From: Paracoccus sp041927875
GTDB taxonomy: Bacteria > Pseudomonadota > Alphaproteobacteria > Rhodobacterales > Rhodobacteraceae
Strand: one strand, 5' to 3'
NCBI RefSeq assembly: GCF_041927875.1
Contig: NZ_JBHFHN010000014.1
DNA: 64,000 nt
The translations under genes and the position numbers were made by a program. Under the pieces are notes generated by a model. That model searched no databases and had not been told where the DNA came from. It saw only the letters and a program-made list of their open reading frames with translations. This document shows positions 7,687 to 16,608 of the stretch, piece by piece (the first letter of the stretch is position 1; every line of letters begins with the position of its first letter).

Positions 7687-8691
7687 ATGTATGCACAGAT
7701 GGTCAAGACCGACAGCAACCGCGTCAAATCCAAGGATGAGATGACGCCGCAGGAACGCGCCTTTCAGGACCGCGTGGACCGTGGCGAAAAGATCGAGCCG
7801 AAGGAATGGATGCCCGAGGATTACCGCCGCACGCTGATCCGCCAGATCGGCCAGCACGCGCATTCGGAAATCGTCGGCCAGCTACCCGAAGGCAACTGGA
7901 TCACCCGCGCCCCTACGCTGGAGCGCAAGGCGATCCTTCTGGCCAAGGTGCAGGATGAGGCCGGGCATGGCCTTTATCTGTATTGTGCCGCCGAAACGCT
8001 GGGCGTCAGCCGGGATGAGCTGCTGGACCTCCTGCATTCGGGCGACATGAAATATTCCAGCATCTTCAACTATCCGACGCTGAACTGGGCCGATATCGGC
8101 GCGGTCGGCTGGCTGGTTGATGGCGCGGCGATCATGAATCAGGTGCAGCTGCAAAAGACCAGCTACGGCCCCTATTCCCGCGCCATGATCCGCATCTGCA
8201 AAGAGGAAAGTTTCCACCAGCGTCAGGGCTATGACATCATGATGAAGATGTGCGCCGGCAGCCCGGAACAAAAGGCCATGGCGCAGGACGCGATCAACCG
8301 CTTCTGGTATCCGGCGCTGATGATGTTCGGCCCATCCGACAAGGACAGCGTGCATTCGGCGCAGTCGATGGCGTGGAAGATCAAGATCAACACCAATGAC
8401 GACCTGCGCCAGCGGTTCGTGGATCAGACCGTGCCGCAGGCCGACTATCTGGGCCTGACGATCCCGGACGACAAGCTGGCCTGGAATCCCGACAAGAACG
8501 ACGGCAAGGGCGGCTATGACTTCAGCGACCCCGACTGGTCCGAGTTCTTTCAGGTCATCAAGGGCAACGGTCCCTGCAACAAGGAACGCCTGGGCGCCCG
8601 CGTCAAGGCGTGGGAGGACGGCGCCTGGTTCCGCGACGGGCTGATGGCCCATGCCGAAAAAGCCGCCGCGCGCCGCATGGCCGCAGAATAA
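7687..8691 (+). CDS. paaA: 1,2-phenylacetyl-CoA epoxidase catalytic subunit A
   Basis: This 334-residue diiron protein is the catalytic subunit of the multicomponent epoxidase that converts phenylacetyl-CoA to its 1,2-epoxide. Metal-ligand motifs are visible: EAGH in AKVQDEAGHGLYLY (about residue 99) and ESFH in CKEESFHQRQGYD (about 178). Substrate-helix sequence TSYGPYSRAM is conserved. GAAGGGGG precedes the start. It forms a stable core with PaaC, encoded two genes later. Confidence 0.96.
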   Translation: MYAQMVKTDSNRVKSKDEMTPQERAFQDRVDRGEKIEPKEWMPEDYRRTLIRQIGQHAHSEIVGQLPEGNWITRAPTLERKAILLAKVQDEAGHGLYLYCAAETLGVSRDELLDLLHSGDMKYSSIFNYPTLNWADIGAVGWLVDGAAIMNQVQLQKTSYGPYSRAMIRICKEESFHQRQGYDIMMKMCAGSPEQKAMAQDAINRFWYPALMMFGPSDKDSVHSAQSMAWKIKINTNDDLRQRFVDQTVPQADYLGLTIPDDKLAWNPDKNDGKGGYDFSDPDWSEFFQVIKGNGPCNKERLGARVKAWEDGAWFRDGLMAHAEKAAARRMAAE

Positions 8692-8693
8692 AA

Positions 8694-8710
8694 GGCCGGG
8701 CCGCCCGGCC
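8694..8710 (+). other. Intercistronic hairpin between paaA and paaB
   Basis: GGCCGGG and CCCGGCC form a 7-bp stem with a 3-base loop, directly after the paaA stop and without a T-run. It is more likely to protect the upstream mRNA than to stop transcription. Confidence 0.45.
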
Positions 8711-8741
8711 CGCACAGAGTCACTTGGGGGGAGGAAACCCG

Positions 8742-9026
8742 ATGTCTAGCCAATGGCCCCTGTGGGAGGTGTTCATCCGTGGTCAGCACGGCCTGAACCA
8801 CCGTCACGTCGGCAGCCTGCACGCGCCCGACGCCGAAATGGCGATCAACCACGCCCGCGACGTCTATACCCGCCGCAACGAGGGCGTCAGCATCTGGGTG
8901 GTGAAATCCGCCGACATCGCCGCCAGTGCGCCAAGCGACAAGGGGCCGCTGTTCGAGCCGTCGAACGCCAAGGTCTATCGCCACCCGACCTTCTTCGACA
9001 TCCCCGAGGAAGTGGGGAAGATGTGA
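8742..9026 (+). CDS. paaB: 1,2-phenylacetyl-CoA epoxidase subunit B
   Basis: This 94-residue PaaB is a small non-catalytic subunit that bridges PaaAC heterodimers in the epoxidase complex. The start MSSQWPLWEVFIRGQHG follows GGGGGGAGGAAA. The motifs RRNEGVSIWVVKS and KVYRHPTFFDIPEEV are typical and the length is normal. The TGA overlaps the paaC ATG by one base. Confidence 0.95.
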   Translation: MSSQWPLWEVFIRGQHGLNHRHVGSLHAPDAEMAINHARDVYTRRNEGVSIWVVKSADIAASAPSDKGPLFEPSNAKVYRHPTFFDIPEEVGKM

Positions 9027-9778
9027 TGTCGGATGCGCTGTTTCAGTTTCTGCTGCGCACCGGCGACAACACGCTGATCCTGGGGCATCGGATCAGCGAA
9101 TGGTGCGGCCATTCCCCGGTGCTTGAGGAAGACATCGCCCTTGCCAATACCGCGCTGGACCTGATCGGGCAGACGCAATTGTGGCTGGGTCTGGCGGGCG
9201 CGGTCGAGGGGGCAGGGCGCAGCGCCGACGACCTGGCCTATCTGCGTGACGTGGCCGCCTTTCGCAACGTGCTGCTGGTCGAACGCCCGAACGGCGACTT
9301 TGGCAAGACGCTGATGCGGCAGTTCCTGTTCGATGCCTTCCAGCATGTGCTGCTGGCCGAGCTGGTCAACTCCTCCGACGCGCGCGTGGCCGAGATCGCC
9401 GCCAAGGCCGCGAAAGAGGTCGCCTATCACCTGGACCGATCGCGCGATCTGGTGGTGCGTCTGGGCGATGGCAGCGATGAAAGCCACCGCCGCATGCAAG
9501 AGGCCTTGGACGACCTTTGGCCCTATACTGGCGAGATGTTCATGCCCGCCACCGGCGATGCCGAACTGGCCGAGGCAGGCATTGCCCCCGACCCCGCCAG
9601 TCTGAAGCCGGGCTGGGATGCGATCGTCGATGCCACGCTGGCGCAGGCCACGCTGGCCAAACCTGCGGGCAGCTATCAGCACAAGGGCGGCAAGTCGGGC
9701 ATCCATACCGAGGCCCTGGGCTATATCCTGGCCGACATGCAGTTCCTGCAACGCGCCTATCCGGGGCTGACCTGGTAA
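9026..9778 (+). CDS. paaC: 1,2-phenylacetyl-CoA epoxidase structural subunit C
   Basis: This 250-residue ferritin-like protein pairs with PaaA. The start MSDALFQFLLRTGDN at 9026 overlaps the paaB stop (TGATG); longer frames through paaB are rejected. ILGHRISEWCGHSPVLEEDIALANTALDLIGQ is conserved (about residues 18–49). In characterised PaaC proteins the subunit is structural and does not bind the diiron centre. Its stop is one base from the paaD start. Confidence 0.95.
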   Translation: MSDALFQFLLRTGDNTLILGHRISEWCGHSPVLEEDIALANTALDLIGQTQLWLGLAGAVEGAGRSADDLAYLRDVAAFRNVLLVERPNGDFGKTLMRQFLFDAFQHVLLAELVNSSDARVAEIAAKAAKEVAYHLDRSRDLVVRLGDGSDESHRRMQEALDDLWPYTGEMFMPATGDAELAEAGIAPDPASLKPGWDAIVDATLAQATLAKPAGSYQHKGGKSGIHTEALGYILADMQFLQRAYPGLTW

Positions 9779-9779
9779 A

Positions 9780-10283
9780 ATGCGCGCCCCGGTCGAACAG
9801 GTCTGGGCGTGGTTGGGGCAGGTGCCCGACCCCGAGATTCCGGTCATCAGCCTGACCGATCTGGGGATCATCCGCGACGTCGGCTATGACGGCGACACGC
9901 TGGTGGTGACCGTGACCCCCACCTATTCCGGCTGCCCCGCGACCAGCGTCATCAACCTGGATATCGAAGCGGCGCTGCGGGCCAACGGCATCACCGACCT
10001 GCGGCTGGACCGTCGCCTGTCGCCGCCCTGGACGACCGACTGGATCACACCCGAGGGTCGCGACAAGCTGCGCGCCTATGGCATCGCGCCGCCCATCGAC
10101 GGCACCGCCGCCACCGGCCATGCCCGCGCCGGGGCGTTGGCGGGGCATAACATGACCATCGCCTGCCCGCGCTGCGGGTCAGCCGATACCGAAAAGATCA
10201 GCCAGTTCGGGTCAACGCCGTGCAAGGCGCAATATCGCTGCAAGACCTGCCTGGAACCCTTCGACTATTTCAAATGCATCTGA
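9780..10283 (+). CDS. paaD: Phenylacetate degradation protein PaaD (MIP18-type Fe-S/metal assembly factor)
   Basis: This 167-residue protein has an N-terminal MIP18/DUF59 domain (PDPEIPVISLTDLGIIRDV, with PTYSGCPAT carrying the conserved cysteine at about residue 60). A C-terminal zinc ribbon follows with CPRCGS and CKTCLEP pairs (about residues 130–160). PaaD is required for epoxidase activity in vivo and probably helps to mature a metal or Fe-S centre. It starts one base after the paaC stop. Confidence 0.93.
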   Translation: MRAPVEQVWAWLGQVPDPEIPVISLTDLGIIRDVGYDGDTLVVTVTPTYSGCPATSVINLDIEAALRANGITDLRLDRRLSPPWTTDWITPEGRDKLRAYGIAPPIDGTAATGHARAGALAGHNMTIACPRCGSADTEKISQFGSTPCKAQYRCKTCLEPFDYFKCI

Positions 10284-10294
10284 AAGGTCGCCCG

Positions 10295-11362
10295 ATGGCC
10301 CGTTTCCACCCCTTGACCGTCACCGATGTCACCCATGATACGCGCGATTCGGTGATCGTGACGCTGACCCCGCAGGACGGGGACTTTACCTTTACCCAAG
10401 GCCAATACCTGACCTTCCGCCGCGCATTCGACGGTCAGGAACTGCGCCGGTCGTATTCGATCTGCTCTGGCCTGGACGACGGCACCCTGCGGGTCGGCAT
10501 CCGCCGCGTCGAGGGCGGGGCGTTTTCCGGCTGGGCCAACGACAGCCTGCGCCCCGGCGACGTGCTGGAGGCGATGCCGCCGATGGGCCATTTCCACGCG
10601 CCCATCGACCCGTCATCGGCGCGCGGCTATCTGTTCTTTGCGGGTGGCTCGGGGATCACGCCGATCCTGTCGATCATCAAGACGGTGCTGGCGCGCGAAC
10701 CGCAGTCCACCGCGACGCTGGTCTATGCCAACCGCCAGATCAACACGATCATGCTGCGCGAGGAAATCGAGGATCTGAAGAACACCCATCTGGGGCGGTT
10801 CTCGGTCATCCATATCCTTGAATCCGACGCGCAGGACATCGACCTGTTCACCGGCCGCATCGACGCCGCGAAATGCGCGACGCTGTTCAACGAGGGCTGG
10901 ATCGACATCAAGGCGACCGACATGGCCTTCATCTGTGGCCCCGAGCCGATGATGCTGGCCATCGCCAGGGCGCTGAAGGATGCCGGGCTGGACGATGCCC
11001 AGATCAAGTTCGAACTGTTCGCCAGTGCGCAACCGGGCCGTCTGGCCGAACGCCGCCAATCCGCGGCGCAGGGCAGCGCTGCCACCTGCGACACCACCGT
11101 CACGCTGGATGGCACCACCCGCAGCTTCAAGATGCCGAAGCAGGGCCAGACCGTCCTGGAGGCCGCGCTCGATGCTGCGCTTGACGCGCCCTATGCCTGC
11201 AAGGCCGGGGTCTGTTCGACCTGCCGCGCCCGCGTGATCGAAGGCGAGGTCGAGATGGTCACCAACCACGCGCTCGAGGATTACGAGGTGCGCGCGGGCT
11301 ACATCCTGACCTGCCAGTGCTTCCCGCTGACCGACAAACTTGTCGTCACCTTCGACGAATAG
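10295..11362 (+). CDS. paaE: 1,2-phenylacetyl-CoA epoxidase reductase subunit
   Basis: This 355-residue reductase passes electrons from NADPH to PaaA. It has a FAD-binding domain with RRSYSICSG (about residue 49), a nucleotide-binding domain with FFAGGSGITPILSI (about 112–125), and a C-terminal plant-type 2Fe-2S domain with cysteines in CKAGVCSTC and later LTCQC (about residues 305–347). The start MARFHPLTVTDV follows GAAAGG; a longer frame overlapping paaD is rejected. Confidence 0.95.
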   Translation: MARFHPLTVTDVTHDTRDSVIVTLTPQDGDFTFTQGQYLTFRRAFDGQELRRSYSICSGLDDGTLRVGIRRVEGGAFSGWANDSLRPGDVLEAMPPMGHFHAPIDPSSARGYLFFAGGSGITPILSIIKTVLAREPQSTATLVYANRQINTIMLREEIEDLKNTHLGRFSVIHILESDAQDIDLFTGRIDAAKCATLFNEGWIDIKATDMAFICGPEPMMLAIARALKDAGLDDAQIKFELFASAQPGRLAERRQSAAQGSAATCDTTVTLDGTTRSFKMPKQGQTVLEAALDAALDAPYACKAGVCSTCRARVIEGEVEMVTNHALEDYEVRAGYILTCQCFPLTDKLVVTFDE

Positions 11363-11371
11363 GGGGCTGCC

Positions 11372-12121
11372 ATGAGCGACGCGACCATGACGATCGACGA
11401 CTATCTGGCCCAGGGCGGCAAGCTGGGCAGCCCGGAAAACGTCCCCGCGCGCTATCGCGGTGAGGTGATGCGGATGATGGCGTCCTTTGTTGACAGCGAA
11501 CTGGCTGGCTCTGCCGGCTTTGCTGATGTGATCAATGACGCGCCGGGTATCACCGAACGCATCGCGGCGGCGCGGATCGTGCTGGAAAAGGCCGATCACG
11601 CACAGCGCGTGCTGGCGATCATGGGGACATTCGGCGCCGATCAGGCGCGCTACGCGACCCAGCATCCGTGGCAGGCGCGGCTGCCGCGCGATGCCGACAT
11701 TGGCGCGACGCGGCAGGCGGGCGACATGCGACTGGCGGTGTTTCACTATCCCTTGCAGGGCTGGACAGATGCGGTGGTGTTCAACCTGCTGATGGGGCTG
11801 GCGGGCACCGTGCAATTGGCCGAACTGGCGCGGGTCAGCTATCAGCCGCTGGCCGAGGTCTTCCGCGCCATCCTGCCGCGCGAACAGCGCCACCTTGAAC
11901 TGGCGCAGGCCGGGATGGAACGGCTGGTCGGGTCCGATCCAGACGGCGTGCGGGCTTCGGTCGCTTATTGGCGGCCGCGTGTGGCGGCCAGCTTTGGCGG
12001 CGCGCAATCTGAACGGTTCGCGCGGCTGGCGCGCATGGGCCTGCGCCATGACGACAACGCAACCCTTGCCGCCCGCTGGAACGCGGTTGTCGACAAGGCT
12101 TTGGCCGAACTGGGCCTGTAA
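11372..12121 (+). CDS. Extra PaaA/PaaC-family protein of unknown role
   Basis: This 249-residue protein resembles the PaaA_PaaC ferritin-like family but is not PaaA or PaaC, both present upstream. A gapless comparison of ITERIAAARIVLEKADHAQ (about residues 57–75) with PaaA places aspartate where PaaA has the histidine of its first ExxH motif. The second motif survives as EQRH in AILPREQRHLELA (about residue 171). It sits between paaE and paaZ, 9 bp after paaE and 14 bp before paaZ, so it is co-expressed. It may be an accessory subunit, a second oxygenase component or a regulator of complex assembly; the sequence does not decide. Not the thioesterase PaaI, which is encoded at 18634–19080. Confidence 0.7.
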   Translation: MSDATMTIDDYLAQGGKLGSPENVPARYRGEVMRMMASFVDSELAGSAGFADVINDAPGITERIAAARIVLEKADHAQRVLAIMGTFGADQARYATQHPWQARLPRDADIGATRQAGDMRLAVFHYPLQGWTDAVVFNLLMGLAGTVQLAELARVSYQPLAEVFRAILPREQRHLELAQAGMERLVGSDPDGVRASVAYWRPRVAASFGGAQSERFARLARMGLRHDDNATLAARWNAVVDKALAELGL

Positions 12122-12135
12122 GGAAAGGAACCACC

Positions 12136-14184
12136 ATGACCGCGATCCATCGGCCCCGCCGGTTGCAAAGCTATGTCTGTGGCCAATGGGTAAGTGGCGC
12201 AGGCGACGGCGCGACGCTGCTGAACGCCGCGACCGGCGCGTCGGTGGCGCAGATCGACGCCAGCGGCCTCGACATGGCCGCCGCGCTGGATCATGCCCGC
12301 GCCGCAGGGGCGCGGCTGCGTGCCATGTCGCTGCATGACCGGGCGCTGATGCTGAAGGCCCTCGGCCAGGCGCTGATGGACGACAAAGAGCTGTTTTATG
12401 CCGAAAGCCTAGCCACCGGCGCGACCCGCAGCGACGGCTGGATCGACATCGAGGGCGGGATCGGCACGCTCTTGTCCTATGCCAGCAAGGGGCGGCGCGA
12501 ATGGCCGAACACCCGCGTCATGGTGGATGGCGACGTCGAAATCCTGTCGCGCGACGGCAGCTTTGTCGGCCAGCACATCCTGACCCCGCTGGAGGGGGCG
12601 GCGATCCATATCAACGCCTTCAACTTTCCCTGCTGGGGGATGCTGGAAAAGCTGGCGCCGACGCTGCTGGCCGGGGTTCCCGCCATCGTCAAACCCGCCA
12701 GCCAGACCGCCTATCTGACCGAGTTGATGGTGCGCCGCATCATCGACAGCGGTATCCTTCCCGATGGCGCGCTGTCCTTGATCTGCGGGTCGGTGGGCGA
12801 TCTTCTGGATCATGTGACCGGGCAGGATGTGGTAACCTTTACCGGCTCTGCCGCGACCGGGCGCAAGCTGAAGGCGCATCCGGCGATCATCGGCAACGGC
12901 ACCCGGTTCACCATGGAGGCCGACAGCCTGAACGCCGCCGTGCTGGGCCTTGATGCAAGCCCCGACAGCCCCGAGTTCGACCTGTTCGTGAAAGAGGTCG
13001 CGCGCGAGATGACGACGAAGGCGGGTCAGAAATGCACCGCGATCCGCCGCGTTTTCGTGCCCGAGCCGCTGACCGAGGCGGTGATCGCGGCGATCGGCGC
13101 GCGGCTAGGCAAGACCGCCTTGGGCGATCCCGCCGATGCGGCAGTGCGGATGGGGCCGCTGGCCAGCCTTGACCAACGGGCCGAGGTGCAGGGCCGCATT
13201 CGTGACCTGTGCGCCGATGCCCGGATCGTCGCAGGCGATCCCGATGCGGTTGATGTCGTGTCCGGCGATGCCAAGGCGGGGGCGTTCCTGAACCCCGTCC
13301 TGCTGCATTGCGCCAAGCCGGAAGCCGCCACAGCCGTTCATGATGTCGAGGCCTTCGGCCCGGTCGCCACCGTCATGCCCTATCGCGGGGTGGATGAGGT
13401 GGTCGATCTGGTGCGGCGCGGCAAGGGGTCGCTGGTCAGCTCGGTCTTTACCAACGATGCCGACTTCGTGCGCGAGGTGACGCTGGGCCTCGCGCCCTTC
13501 CATGGCCGGGTCATGGTGGGCAACCGGGGCAGCGCCAAATCCTCGACCGGGCATGGCTCGCCCTTGCCGATGCTGGTGCATGGCGGCCCCGGTCGGGCCG
13601 GCGGCGGCGAGGAACTGGGCGGGATGCGCGGCGTCACCCATTACATGCAGCGCAGCGCGATCCAGGGCACGCCCGAGATGCTGGCGGCGATCACCGGCCG
13701 CTGGGTCGCGGGTGCCCCGGTGCAGGCAGGCGAACATCCGTTCCGCAAATCGCTGGCGCGGCTGCGGATCGGTGACCAGATCGTGACCGCGACCCGGCAG
13801 GTGACGCTGGACGATATCGAACATTTCGCGGGCTTCACCGGCGATACCTTTTACGCCCATATGGATGAAGCGGCGGCGCGTGCGAACCCGTTCTTTGATG
13901 GCCGGGTTGCCCATGGCTATCTGATCGTCAGCTTCGCGGCGGGCCTGTTCGTCGATCCCGCGCCCGGCCCGGTTCTGGCCAATTACGGCATCGACAACCT
14001 GCGGTTCCTGACCCCTGTGAACCCTGGCGATGTGCTTGGCGTGACCCTGACCTGCAAGGAAATCAACCCGCGCGCCGGGGCCGATTACGGCGAAGTGCGG
14101 TGGGATTGCCGGGTGACCAACCAGAAGGCCGAGGTGGTGGCGCATTATGACGTGCTGACGATGGTCGCCAAGGACGGGGCGTAA
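12136..14184 (+). CDS. paaZ: Bifunctional oxepin-CoA hydrolase / 3-oxo-5,6-dehydrosuberyl-CoA semialdehyde dehydrogenase
   Basis: This 682-residue fusion cleaves the oxepin ring and oxidises the resulting aldehyde. The N-terminal aldehyde dehydrogenase domain (about 1–520) has the glutamate in FTMEADSLNAA (about 257) and the nucleophile in GQKCTAIRR (Cys300). The C-terminal MaoC-like hydratase (about 530–680) has the hydrolase motif DEAAARANPFFDGRVAHGYL (about 577–596). AAGGAAAGGAA precedes the ATG. Both active sites appear complete. Confidence 0.95.
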   Translation: MTAIHRPRRLQSYVCGQWVSGAGDGATLLNAATGASVAQIDASGLDMAAALDHARAAGARLRAMSLHDRALMLKALGQALMDDKELFYAESLATGATRSDGWIDIEGGIGTLLSYASKGRREWPNTRVMVDGDVEILSRDGSFVGQHILTPLEGAAIHINAFNFPCWGMLEKLAPTLLAGVPAIVKPASQTAYLTELMVRRIIDSGILPDGALSLICGSVGDLLDHVTGQDVVTFTGSAATGRKLKAHPAIIGNGTRFTMEADSLNAAVLGLDASPDSPEFDLFVKEVAREMTTKAGQKCTAIRRVFVPEPLTEAVIAAIGARLGKTALGDPADAAVRMGPLASLDQRAEVQGRIRDLCADARIVAGDPDAVDVVSGDAKAGAFLNPVLLHCAKPEAATAVHDVEAFGPVATVMPYRGVDEVVDLVRRGKGSLVSSVFTNDADFVREVTLGLAPFHGRVMVGNRGSAKSSTGHGSPLPMLVHGGPGRAGGGEELGGMRGVTHYMQRSAIQGTPEMLAAITGRWVAGAPVQAGEHPFRKSLARLRIGDQIVTATRQVTLDDIEHFAGFTGDTFYAHMDEAAARANPFFDGRVAHGYLIVSFAAGLFVDPAPGPVLANYGIDNLRFLTPVNPGDVLGVTLTCKEINPRAGADYGEVRWDCRVTNQKAEVVAHYDVLTMVAKDGA

Positions 14185-14189
14185 GGCAG

Positions 14190-14242
14190 CCGGGGGCTTC
14201 GCGCCCCCGGACCCACGCGGGATATTTCGACCAAGAAGAAAG
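14190..14242 (+). repeat. Hairpin plus GGGATATTT/CCAAGAAGAAA intergenic element, copy A
   Basis: CCGGGGGC and GCCCCCGG form an 8-bp stem with loop TTCGC (14190–14210). It is followed by CGGGATATTTCGACCAAGAA and AAAG (14218–14242). The same arrangement recurs at 28422–28463 and, on the minus strand, at 36470–36520. It closes the paa operon and may act as a terminator. The remaining gap to 14431 shows nothing further. Confidence 0.7.
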
Positions 14243-14431
14243 GGCAGATGTTCTGACGCATCCTGCCGCGGCAGGACAGAATGGCGGCGGCGCGCACGGT
14301 CGCGGGACAGGGTTTCGCAGGCCCGGCGCGACGCGGGGCGATGTTCTTATTTTGCCGCCAAGCGCCGGGGGTGGTTGCGGTTCTATCGTGAAGGGGCCAG
14401 TTAACAGCCATCACGACCCAAGGAAATCATC

Positions 14432-15187
14432 ATGCGTCAGACCCTTCTGGCGGCCATCGCCGCTTTCGCCCTTGCCCAGCCGGTTGCGGCGGACACTGTC
14501 CGTGTCGGCACCTCGGGCGGGTATTTCCCCTTCACCTTCGTGCGCGCCGATCAGCTTCAGGGCTTCGAAATCGACTTCCTGAACGCCATTGGCGAGGTCA
14601 CCGGCGATCAGATCGAGTTCGTCACCATGTCCTTCTCGGGGCAGGTGGGCGCGCTGGAGGCCGGGCGCATCGACACGATCGCCAACCAGATCACCATCAC
14701 CCCCGAGCGTCAGGCAAAGTTCGCCTTCAGCCAGCCCTATGTGTTCGACGGCGCGCAGGTCGTGGTCAAGGCGGGCAATGAGGCCACGATCACCGGGCCG
14801 GAATCGCTGAAGGGCAAGTCGGTTGCCGTGAACCTGGGCTCGAACTTCGAGGCGCTGCTGCGCGAACTGCCCTATGCCGATCAGATCGACATCCGCACCT
14901 ATGAGACGAATATCGAACAGGACACCGCTTTGGGCCGGGTCGATGCCTTTGTCATGGACCGCGTGTCCTCGGCGCAGGTGATCGCCAAGTCGCCCCTGCC
15001 GCTGGCCCTTGCAGGCGAGCCGTTCAGCGAGATCCACAATGCCCTGCCGTTCCGCAATGACGCGGCCGGTCAGGCGCTGCGGGATCGCTTCGATGCGGCG
15101 ATCACCACGCTGAAAGAAAACGGAAAGCTTGCCGAGATCTCGGAAAAGTGGCTGGATCAGGACGTGACGAAATCCGCGAACGACTGA
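14432..15187 (+). CDS. Polar amino-acid-type ABC transporter substrate-binding protein
   Basis: This 251-residue periplasmic protein starts with a signal peptide (MRQTLLAAIAAFALAQPVAA) and has the family-3 solute-binding signatures DTVRVGTSGGYFPFTF, GFEIDFLNAIGE and RIDTIANQITITPERQ. AAGGAAA precedes the ATG. It forms an operon with the permease and ATPase that follow. The closest relatives of this type carry cystine or other polar amino acids; no ligand can be read from the sequence. It sits inside the paa region but lacks the PaaR-type palindrome, so a paa role is uncertain. Confidence 0.85.
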   Translation: MRQTLLAAIAAFALAQPVAADTVRVGTSGGYFPFTFVRADQLQGFEIDFLNAIGEVTGDQIEFVTMSFSGQVGALEAGRIDTIANQITITPERQAKFAFSQPYVFDGAQVVVKAGNEATITGPESLKGKSVAVNLGSNFEALLRELPYADQIDIRTYETNIEQDTALGRVDAFVMDRVSSAQVIAKSPLPLALAGEPFSEIHNALPFRNDAAGQALRDRFDAAITTLKENGKLAEISEKWLDQDVTKSAND

Positions 15188-15190
15188 TTC

Positions 15191-15865
15191 ATGCGCCCGC
15201 TTGACACGGCCTATATGGTCGACCTGATCCCGATCATCCTGGGCTATGTCCCGCGCACCCTGACCATGGCGTCCATCGCCATGGTCGCGGCGCTTGTGCT
15301 GGCGGCGGTGCTGGCGATCATCCGCGTGCTGCGGGTGCCGTTGCTGGCGCCTGCGGTGGCGGTGTTCATCAGCTTTTTCCGCGGCACGCCGCTGTTGGTG
15401 CAACTGTTCCTGTTCTATTACGGCCTGCCGCAACTGTTTCCGGCACTGACCGGGCTGGACGGGATCACCGCCGCCGTCATCGGGCTGACGCTGCACTTTT
15501 CGGCCTATATGGCGGAAAGCATCCGCGCCGCGATCATCGGTGTCGACCGCAGCCAATGGGAGGCGGCGGCCTCGATCGGGATGACGCAGGGGCAGCTTTT
15601 GCGCCGGATCATCCTGCCGCAGGCGGCGCGCGTCGCCGCGCCGACGCTGATGAATTACTTCATCGACCTGATCAAATCGACCTCGCTGGCCTTCACCCTG
15701 GGCGTGACCGAGATGATGGGCGCCGCGCAGAAAGAGGCGGCCGGCAGTTTCCTTTACCTTGAGGCCTTTCTGGTCGTCGCCTGCATCTATTGGGTGCTGG
15801 TCGAGGCGCTGTCGATCGGGCAGCGCGCGCTGGAGGCCCGACTGAACAAGGCCCATCAGCGATGA
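15191..15865 (+). CDS. Polar amino-acid-type ABC transporter permease
   Basis: This 224-residue inner-membrane protein has about five hydrophobic segments. The EAA loop appears as EAAASIGMTQGQLLRRIILP (about residues 120–139), the contact site for the ATPase. FFRGTPLLVQLFLFYYGLP is typical of the HisM/GlnP family. It starts three bases after the binding-protein stop and overlaps the ATPase start by four bases. Confidence 0.88.
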   Translation: MRPLDTAYMVDLIPIILGYVPRTLTMASIAMVAALVLAAVLAIIRVLRVPLLAPAVAVFISFFRGTPLLVQLFLFYYGLPQLFPALTGLDGITAAVIGLTLHFSAYMAESIRAAIIGVDRSQWEAAASIGMTQGQLLRRIILPQAARVAAPTLMNYFIDLIKSTSLAFTLGVTEMMGAAQKEAAGSFLYLEAFLVVACIYWVLVEALSIGQRALEARLNKAHQR

Positions 15866-16608
15866 ACACCTGCGCGATTGCCATCAACGGCCTGGTCAAG
15901 CGGTTCGGGGATCGCACCATTCTGGACGGCATCGACCTGTGCCTTGAACCGGGTGAGCGGGTGGCGATCATCGGCCCGTCCGGCACCGGGAAATCCACCC
16001 TGCTGCGCTGCGTCAACTTTCTGGACCGGCCCGATGCGGGCACCATCCGCATCGGTGATCTGACGGTCGACGCGGCCCAGGCCAGTCGCGCGCAGATCCT
16101 GGCTTTGCGTCGGCGCACCAGCTTCGTATTCCAGAACTACGGCCTGTTTGCCAACAAGACCGCCCGCCAGAACATCACCGAGGGGCTGCGCGTGGTGCGT
16201 GGCCTGCCGCGCGATCAGGCCGAGGCGCGGGCCGATCAGATCCTGGACCGGATCGGGCTGGGCGACCGGGGCGACGCCTATCCCGCCGCGCTATCGGGTG
16301 GCCAGCAGCAGCGCGTCGGCATTGGCCGGGCGATGGCGATGGACGGCGATCTGATGCTGTTTGACGAACCGACCAGCGCGCTGGACCCGGAATGGGTGGG
16401 CGAGGTGCTGGACCTGATCCGGCAGATCGCCGATGGCCGCCAGACGATGATGATCGTCACCCATGAAATGCAGTTCGCGCGCGAGATCGCCGACCGCATC
16501 ATCTTCATGGAGGGTGGGCGCATCGTCGAACAAGGCACGCCCGCGCAGATCTTCGACGCGCCGCAGGACGACCGCACCCGCGCCTTTCTGCGCCGCGTGG
16601 CGGGTTAG
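15862..16608 (+). CDS. Polar amino-acid-type ABC transporter ATP-binding protein
   Basis: This 248-residue ATPase carries Walker A GPSGTGKST (about residues 36–44), the signature LSGGQQQRVGIGRAM (about 143), Walker B LMLFDEPTSALDPE and the switch histidine in IVTHEM. The start MNTCAIAINGLVKRFG overlaps the permease stop (ATGA); a frame reaching further upstream through the permease is rejected. It ends in a 4-base convergent overlap with paaR. Confidence 0.9.
   Translation: MNTCAIAINGLVKRFGDRTILDGIDLCLEPGERVAIIGPSGTGKSTLLRCVNFLDRPDAGTIRIGDLTVDAAQASRAQILALRRRTSFVFQNYGLFANKTARQNITEGLRVVRGLPRDQAEARADQILDRIGLGDRGDAYPAALSGGQQQRVGIGRAMAMDGDLMLFDEPTSALDPEWVGEVLDLIRQIADGRQTMMIVTHEMQFAREIADRIIFMEGGRIVEQGTPAQIFDAPQDDRTRAFLRRVAG

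Noticed and set aside
14411..15856. Long open frame on the minus strand across the polar ABC genes
   Set aside because: Very His/Arg/Gln-rich translation with no known motif, fully opposite two clear transporter genes; a typical high-GC shadow.
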